Below, piece after piece: positions 8,301-9,455 of a stretch of DNA of 9,455 nt. The translations under genes were made by a program, and so were the position numbers. This DNA comes from Mailhella sp. (lineage in GTDB: Bacteria; Desulfobacterota; Desulfovibrionia; Desulfovibrionales; Desulfovibrionaceae), in contig JAFQPD010000085.1 in the NCBI GenBank assembly GCA_017411945.1, positions 1 through 9,455 of the forward strand. Direction: 5' to 3'. The notes under the pieces are model-generated. The model worked only from the letters and a program-made list of their open reading frames with translations, made no database searches and was not told the DNA's origin. Each line of letters begins with the position of its first letter. Position 1 is the first letter of the stretch.

Positions 8301-8416
8301 GCATCCCGGAGCTGCTTTCCTTCGTCCTTCGCCATATGGCGGAAGCACGGGAGTTCATGCCGCGCCGTACACCGCGATGCGAACGCTGCCCCTATCGGGG
8401 AATCTGCGAAAAATAG
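5309..8416 (+). CDS. addB: AddB-like subunit: inactivated helicase fold, RecB-family nuclease, Fe-S cluster
   Basis: Predicted partner of the AddA-like protein in DNA-end resection. ATG 5309 overlaps the upstream stop (ATGCCTGA) and gives 1035 residues; longer in-frame starts back to 5183 lie inside addA. The N-terminus has no Walker A. The equivalent region reads AVIVFPLKRPRRYLLD (61-76), as in alphaproteobacterial AddB, so no ATP hydrolysis is expected. LTEDALPGAPSRDPLLPDSL (612-631) and RDMLGLP (632-638) match the degenerate helicase block of AddB. The nuclease shows GTMLH (His786), Asp882, LDYKSG (Asp895, Lys897) and Gln941-x3-Tyr945. Four cysteines, Cys754 (YLSCPARFF) and Cys1024, Cys1027, Cys1033 (CERCPYRGIC), match the AddB 4Fe-4S spacing C...C-x2-C-x5-C. 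The first 32 residues are basic and low-complexity. A short AT-rich codon run at 6576-6603 encodes a probable loop. Function is well supported by family; the subfamily name is less certain. Confidence 0.87.
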   Translation: MPDLSLLSPGTEAPRRKRRTAASSSGISGRSPFRIVPWDDDFLLRIHALADELTGGHPGKAVIVFPLKRPRRYLLDIYKKNADKPIMLPHIVSSSQLIRNCLESWTRAVPRMAGTLDQVALVKESVQAVGSSAPAGSPLAKLASDLEAEDVMVRFFPWGVRLAKLLDECAGHMIDADDLHHVEDSVSDYAAALLGSLRSIQENWRTRIISRGMSTPGLESQRAALTAEAAPDLPLKLQGKKIIIAGFVRLTESEDRLFRYLWEYGAEICLHTDPAILENDEHWSCGEHRSWLKRWKAKAVLMGERGRQEPNIHFFAGYDLHSQLLELKQELERSHHPGESRAVVISHDSLLMPTLHHIPEKNINISLGYPLERSLLARLVERMLQVRESMDAKGRVRWKPLMDLMRHPYVRMLCANGEQPDENIELDQTNTAEGQPLRPFLVHMERALRKGSRMVAPASLAEDLLDEVLGDLDRESKGLPPLEGVNEENGALLLKVMDVLVSSWREVHTLRGLSERLQALCQLLLEHGRHIWPRFPLDAECLTRLMQNVIPDLADNALCQERLAPDSLFAILRQSLAEQRVPFEADPLTGLQILGTLETRLLRFDRVYMLDLTEDALPGAPSRDPLLPDSLRDMLGLPDSGRRDLLAAHTFHRLLAGAKEVFLYWQEGVQSSGIMDAKKQRSRFVEEAIWKVEQRERRRLRSGEGPLTAAAFPLSAPPASQDAAIVRTPDIDRRMDALLKKPLSPSRLDEYLSCPARFFHRHVCSLHELDEVPEGDDYPAVGTMLHKVLQRAFEPYLGQFLRLGDISADRLAVLFREELEASGLCDSLPAQSRFMLEAAGPHRLAEFLEHQPELTEILQLEHEASAEIFLGDRRFVLAGQIDRLDRREEGLVILDYKSGRTSKSPRREFWHDENLWQAMQEWTPGQPDPLSDLADSLPSLQLPCYLYICGHDPKNAGHLRLSPLADAAWVQLADGGEEVSLMGRDVEEMERANIIAERIPELLSFVLRHMAEAREFMPRRTPRCERCPYRGICEK

Positions 8417-8421
8417 GCACG

Positions 8422-8466
8422 ACAGAAAGGCCGCCTGCCGGACATATCCGACGGCGGCCTTTCTGT
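8422..8466. terminator. Hairpin terminator at the end of the add operon, possibly bidirectional
   Basis: ACAGAAAGGCCGCC (8422-8435) and GGCGGCCTTTCTGT (8453-8466) form a perfect 14-bp stem. A 4-bp inner stem CGGA/TCCG (8439-8442 / 8447-8450) lies inside the loop. It starts 5 bases after the addB stop. No T-run follows on the plus strand, and the TTT lies within the stem. On the minus strand the stem is followed after a few bases by TATTTTT, the reverse of 8410-8416. It may therefore stop transcription in either direction, or act mainly as a 3'-end stabiliser. Confidence 0.65.
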
Positions 8467-8775
8467 ATGCGGTTCACAGCGGTGCAGGAGTGATCAGCGC
8501 GGTGTTCGCAGGCAAGCGGAAGCTCTCTCCTTCCGCGCCTAGGCCATAGCATGCCCCGCTTGCGTCAGATATCGGGGTCATGGCAGGACTGAAATTCGGT
8601 CAGGCATCCCTATGCCTGACCAGGCCGGAAGAAGCCTGGGGGAAATTTCGCCAGCATGCATGGCTTACATGCTGGCAATGCGGAGGAGGAACTCGCGAAG
8701 GAGACCTGATTCCTTCGAGAGCCTATGGCGAAAAATGGCATGGATCTGCTTTCCATGCTCCTGCCGCATGGCAGA

Positions 8776-8816
8776 GAAATTTTGCCGGACATCCAGACAA
8801 ATGCCCGGCTGAAGCG
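8776..8816. repeat. Diverged repeat, copy 1 (GAAATTTTGCCG block)
   Basis: Starts with the 12-mer GAAATTTTGCCG (8776-8787), identical to 9020-9031. It continues with GACATCC..AGACA..GCCCGGCTGAAGC, which can be aligned with GACGTCC..GGACAGAGCCGGAGTCAAGC in the second copy with small gaps. Shorter forms of the linker occur at 8591 (GAAATTCGGTCAGG) and 8642 (GAAATTTCGCCAG), each directly in front of a hairpin. Confidence 0.5.
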
Positions 8817-9019
8817 CTTCCTCGGAACAAAGCGCGGTGGATCAGCGGAATGCTCGGATCATCCCGCCGCTGTCATGGCTATACAAGAGAAGAACCCGGC
8901 GCTTTCGGACCGCCCTCCTTGGGGTGGGCGGTCCTCGCCGCACCAGGAGACTGAGGCATGGCCTCAGCCAGAACACGGAACGCCCGTGTTCCAATGCCTG
9001 CGAAGGCTTTCGCCTTCAC

Positions 9020-9066
9020 GAAATTTTGCCGCCTGACGTCCTCCGGACAGAGCCGGAGTCAAGCCG
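9020..9066. repeat. Diverged repeat, copy 2 (GAAATTTTGCCG block)
   Basis: Second copy of the block at 8776-8816, in the same orientation and 244 bases downstream, with a 12-base exact core (9020-9031). After the core it holds a 6-bp hairpin CTCCGG/CCGGAG, absent in that form from copy 1, so any structure is only partly shared. Confidence 0.5.
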
Positions 9067-9259
9067 TCGTCAGACGGCGGAGGGGGGAGGTCAATATCCT
9101 GTCCTGCTGCCTTTTGCGAACACTCTGCTATTTTCAATCGAACAGCCTTCCTGTTTGAGCTGTTCCCGCTCTCGTTAAAAAATTAGTAATGAATTCTATT
9201 TTCAATGTCAACTGTTTTTTCTCCTGACCAAAAAAATTTTTCAGAGGGCTATTTATCGC

Positions 9260-9288
9260 TTTCCATCCAAAGGGCTATCGCGTATAAC
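9260..9288 (+). promoter_or_regulatory. Candidate sigma-70 promoter of pyrG
   Basis: TTTCCA (9260-9265, four of six matches to TTGACA), a 17-base spacer and TATAAC (9283-9288, five of six to TATAAT) lie in an AT-rich stretch. Transcription would begin near 9295 and leave a leader of about 95 bases before pyrG. The 8-mer AGGGCTAT occurs at 9245-9252 and again at 9271-9278, on either side of the -35 box. Confidence 0.4.
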
Positions 9289-9377
9289 TGTTCAGGCACG
9301 GGTCGCAACAAGGTGATTTATCAAAGATTCACTCTGCCCCCTGCCATGTGCTCAACCTATACGTTTTTTCAAATAGA

Positions 9378-9383
9378 GAAGGG
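9378..9383 (+). promoter_or_regulatory. Ribosome binding site of pyrG
   Basis: A GAGAAGGG stretch (9376-9383) ends 7 bases before ATG 9391, a normal Shine-Dalgarno arrangement that supports this start. Confidence 0.6.
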
Positions 9384-9390
9384 TTCACAC

Positions 9391-9455
9391 ATGAAAACCA
9401 AATTTATCTTCGTCACCGGCGGCGTCCTTTCCTCTCTTGGCAAAGGCCTCGCCGT
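9391..9455 (+). CDS. pyrG: CTP synthase, N-terminal fragment cut by the window edge
   Basis: The 21 complete codons read MKTKFIFVTGGVLSSLGKGLA. The FVTGGVxSSLGKG sequence is the highly conserved start of CTP synthase, where the glycine-rich P-loop-like segment of the amidoligase domain binds ATP. The full enzyme, about 540 residues with a C-terminal glutaminase domain, converts UTP to CTP using ATP and glutamine. Only the start is present, but this N-terminal signature is distinctive. It is preceded by a 975-base gap after addB and probably has its own promoter. Confidence 0.93.
   Translation, partial: MKTKFIFVTGGVLSSLGKGLA

Larger units (their letters stand above)
8516..9078. repeat. Dense array of successive hairpins, possible structured RNA or mosaic of palindromic elements
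   Basis: Inverted repeats follow one another with short gaps. Stems: 8516-8522/8530-8536; 8550-8558/8573-8582 (one bulge); 8598-8607/8612-8621 (10 bp, 4-base loop); 8620-8625/8634-8639; 8650-8658/8668-8676 (9 bp); 8692-8702/8711-8721 (one mismatch); 8738-8744/8752-8758; 8761-8765/8770-8774; 8814-8819/8830-8835; 8834-8843/8857-8870 (bulged); 8907-8915/8926-8934 (9 bp, with an outer 5-bp pairing 8897-8901/8936-8940); 8951-8957/8961-8967; 8971-8978/8984-8991; 9002-9007/9012-9017; 9041-9046/9053-9058; 9063-9068/9073-9078. Stem sequences differ from each other, so this is not a simple repeat of one palindrome. The transcribed strand is undecided: a G-U pair at 8838 favours plus, while a GAAA tetraloop at 9008-9011 favours minus. 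No flanking promoter or T-run terminator bounds it. Confidence 0.55.
8467..9390. other. 924-base intergenic region without a credible gene
   Basis: Several short frames are open here, but they overlap one another on both strands, lack good ribosome binding sites and run through strong hairpins. The left two thirds (to about 9080) is dominated by successive inverted repeats, described separately. From about 9090 the composition turns AT-rich, with a 7-bp hairpin (9140-9146 / 9159-9165), an A/T palindrome around 9230-9241 and the likely promoter and leader of pyrG. I see no tRNA, no rRNA and no recognisable 4.5S, 6S or RNase P RNA. Confidence 0.65.

Noticed and set aside
8580..8954. A 124-residue plus-strand frame with two similar KFGQA / KFRQH segments
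   Set aside because: The peptide similarity simply reflects the repeated GAAATT linker in the DNA. The frame overlaps other open frames and lacks coding character.
8725..9036. A 103-residue plus-strand open frame beginning MAKNGMDLLSMLLPHGREIL
   Set aside because: The first 35 residues look protein-like, but there is no good ribosome binding site, third-position GC is visibly lower than in addA, and the frame passes through at least eight strong hairpins into Pro/Gly/Arg-rich shadow sequence. A tblastn search showing conservation would revive it.
8516..9078. A CRISPR array or integron attC cassette array
   Set aside because: Stems differ in sequence and spacing is irregular, there are no identical repeats with unique spacers, and no cas gene, integrase or attC core motifs are visible.

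Overview
The window joins two unrelated pieces of DNA. Positions 1 to about 1088 are lower in GC and carry, on the minus strand, two genes of a Gram-positive (Clostridia/Lachnospiraceae-like) sortase-assembled pilus: the LPXTG-anchored C-terminus of a Cna-B domain protein, then the N-terminal two thirds or so of a pilin precursor. From about 1088 onward the DNA is GC-rich and reads as a Gram-negative chromosome. Gene content and family resemblance suggest a Desulfovibrionaceae member such as Bilophila, Desulfovibrio or Mailhella, but this is inferred from memory of the families, not from a search. The switch cuts a phosphofructokinase gene mid-frame on one side and a Cna-B domain on the other. 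An assembly chimera between two gut-type organisms is the simplest reading.

Region by region on the GC-rich side: 1088-1921 is the C-terminal two thirds of a clade-X type 6-phosphofructokinase, closed by a rho-independent terminator (1948-1988). 2005-5316 is an AddA/RecB-like helicase-nuclease with all superfamily 1A helicase motifs and a C-terminal RecB-family nuclease. It overlaps by 8 bases with 5309-8416, an AddB-like partner with an inactivated helicase core, a second RecB-family nuclease and a four-cysteine Fe-S signature. The two form one translationally coupled operon for double-strand-break end resection and recombination. A 14-bp perfect hairpin (8422-8466) ends the operon.

8467-9390 is about 920 bases with no credible gene. 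Its first 600 bases are packed with roughly 17 successive hairpins that differ in sequence, with a short recurring linker (GAAATT..GCC) between some of them. The last 200 bases are AT-rich and look like the promoter and leader of pyrG. The window ends 21 codons into pyrG (CTP synthase).

I see no defence system, CRISPR array, transposase or phage gene. The features most worth a second look are the hairpin array, its diverged repeats, and the chimeric junction.
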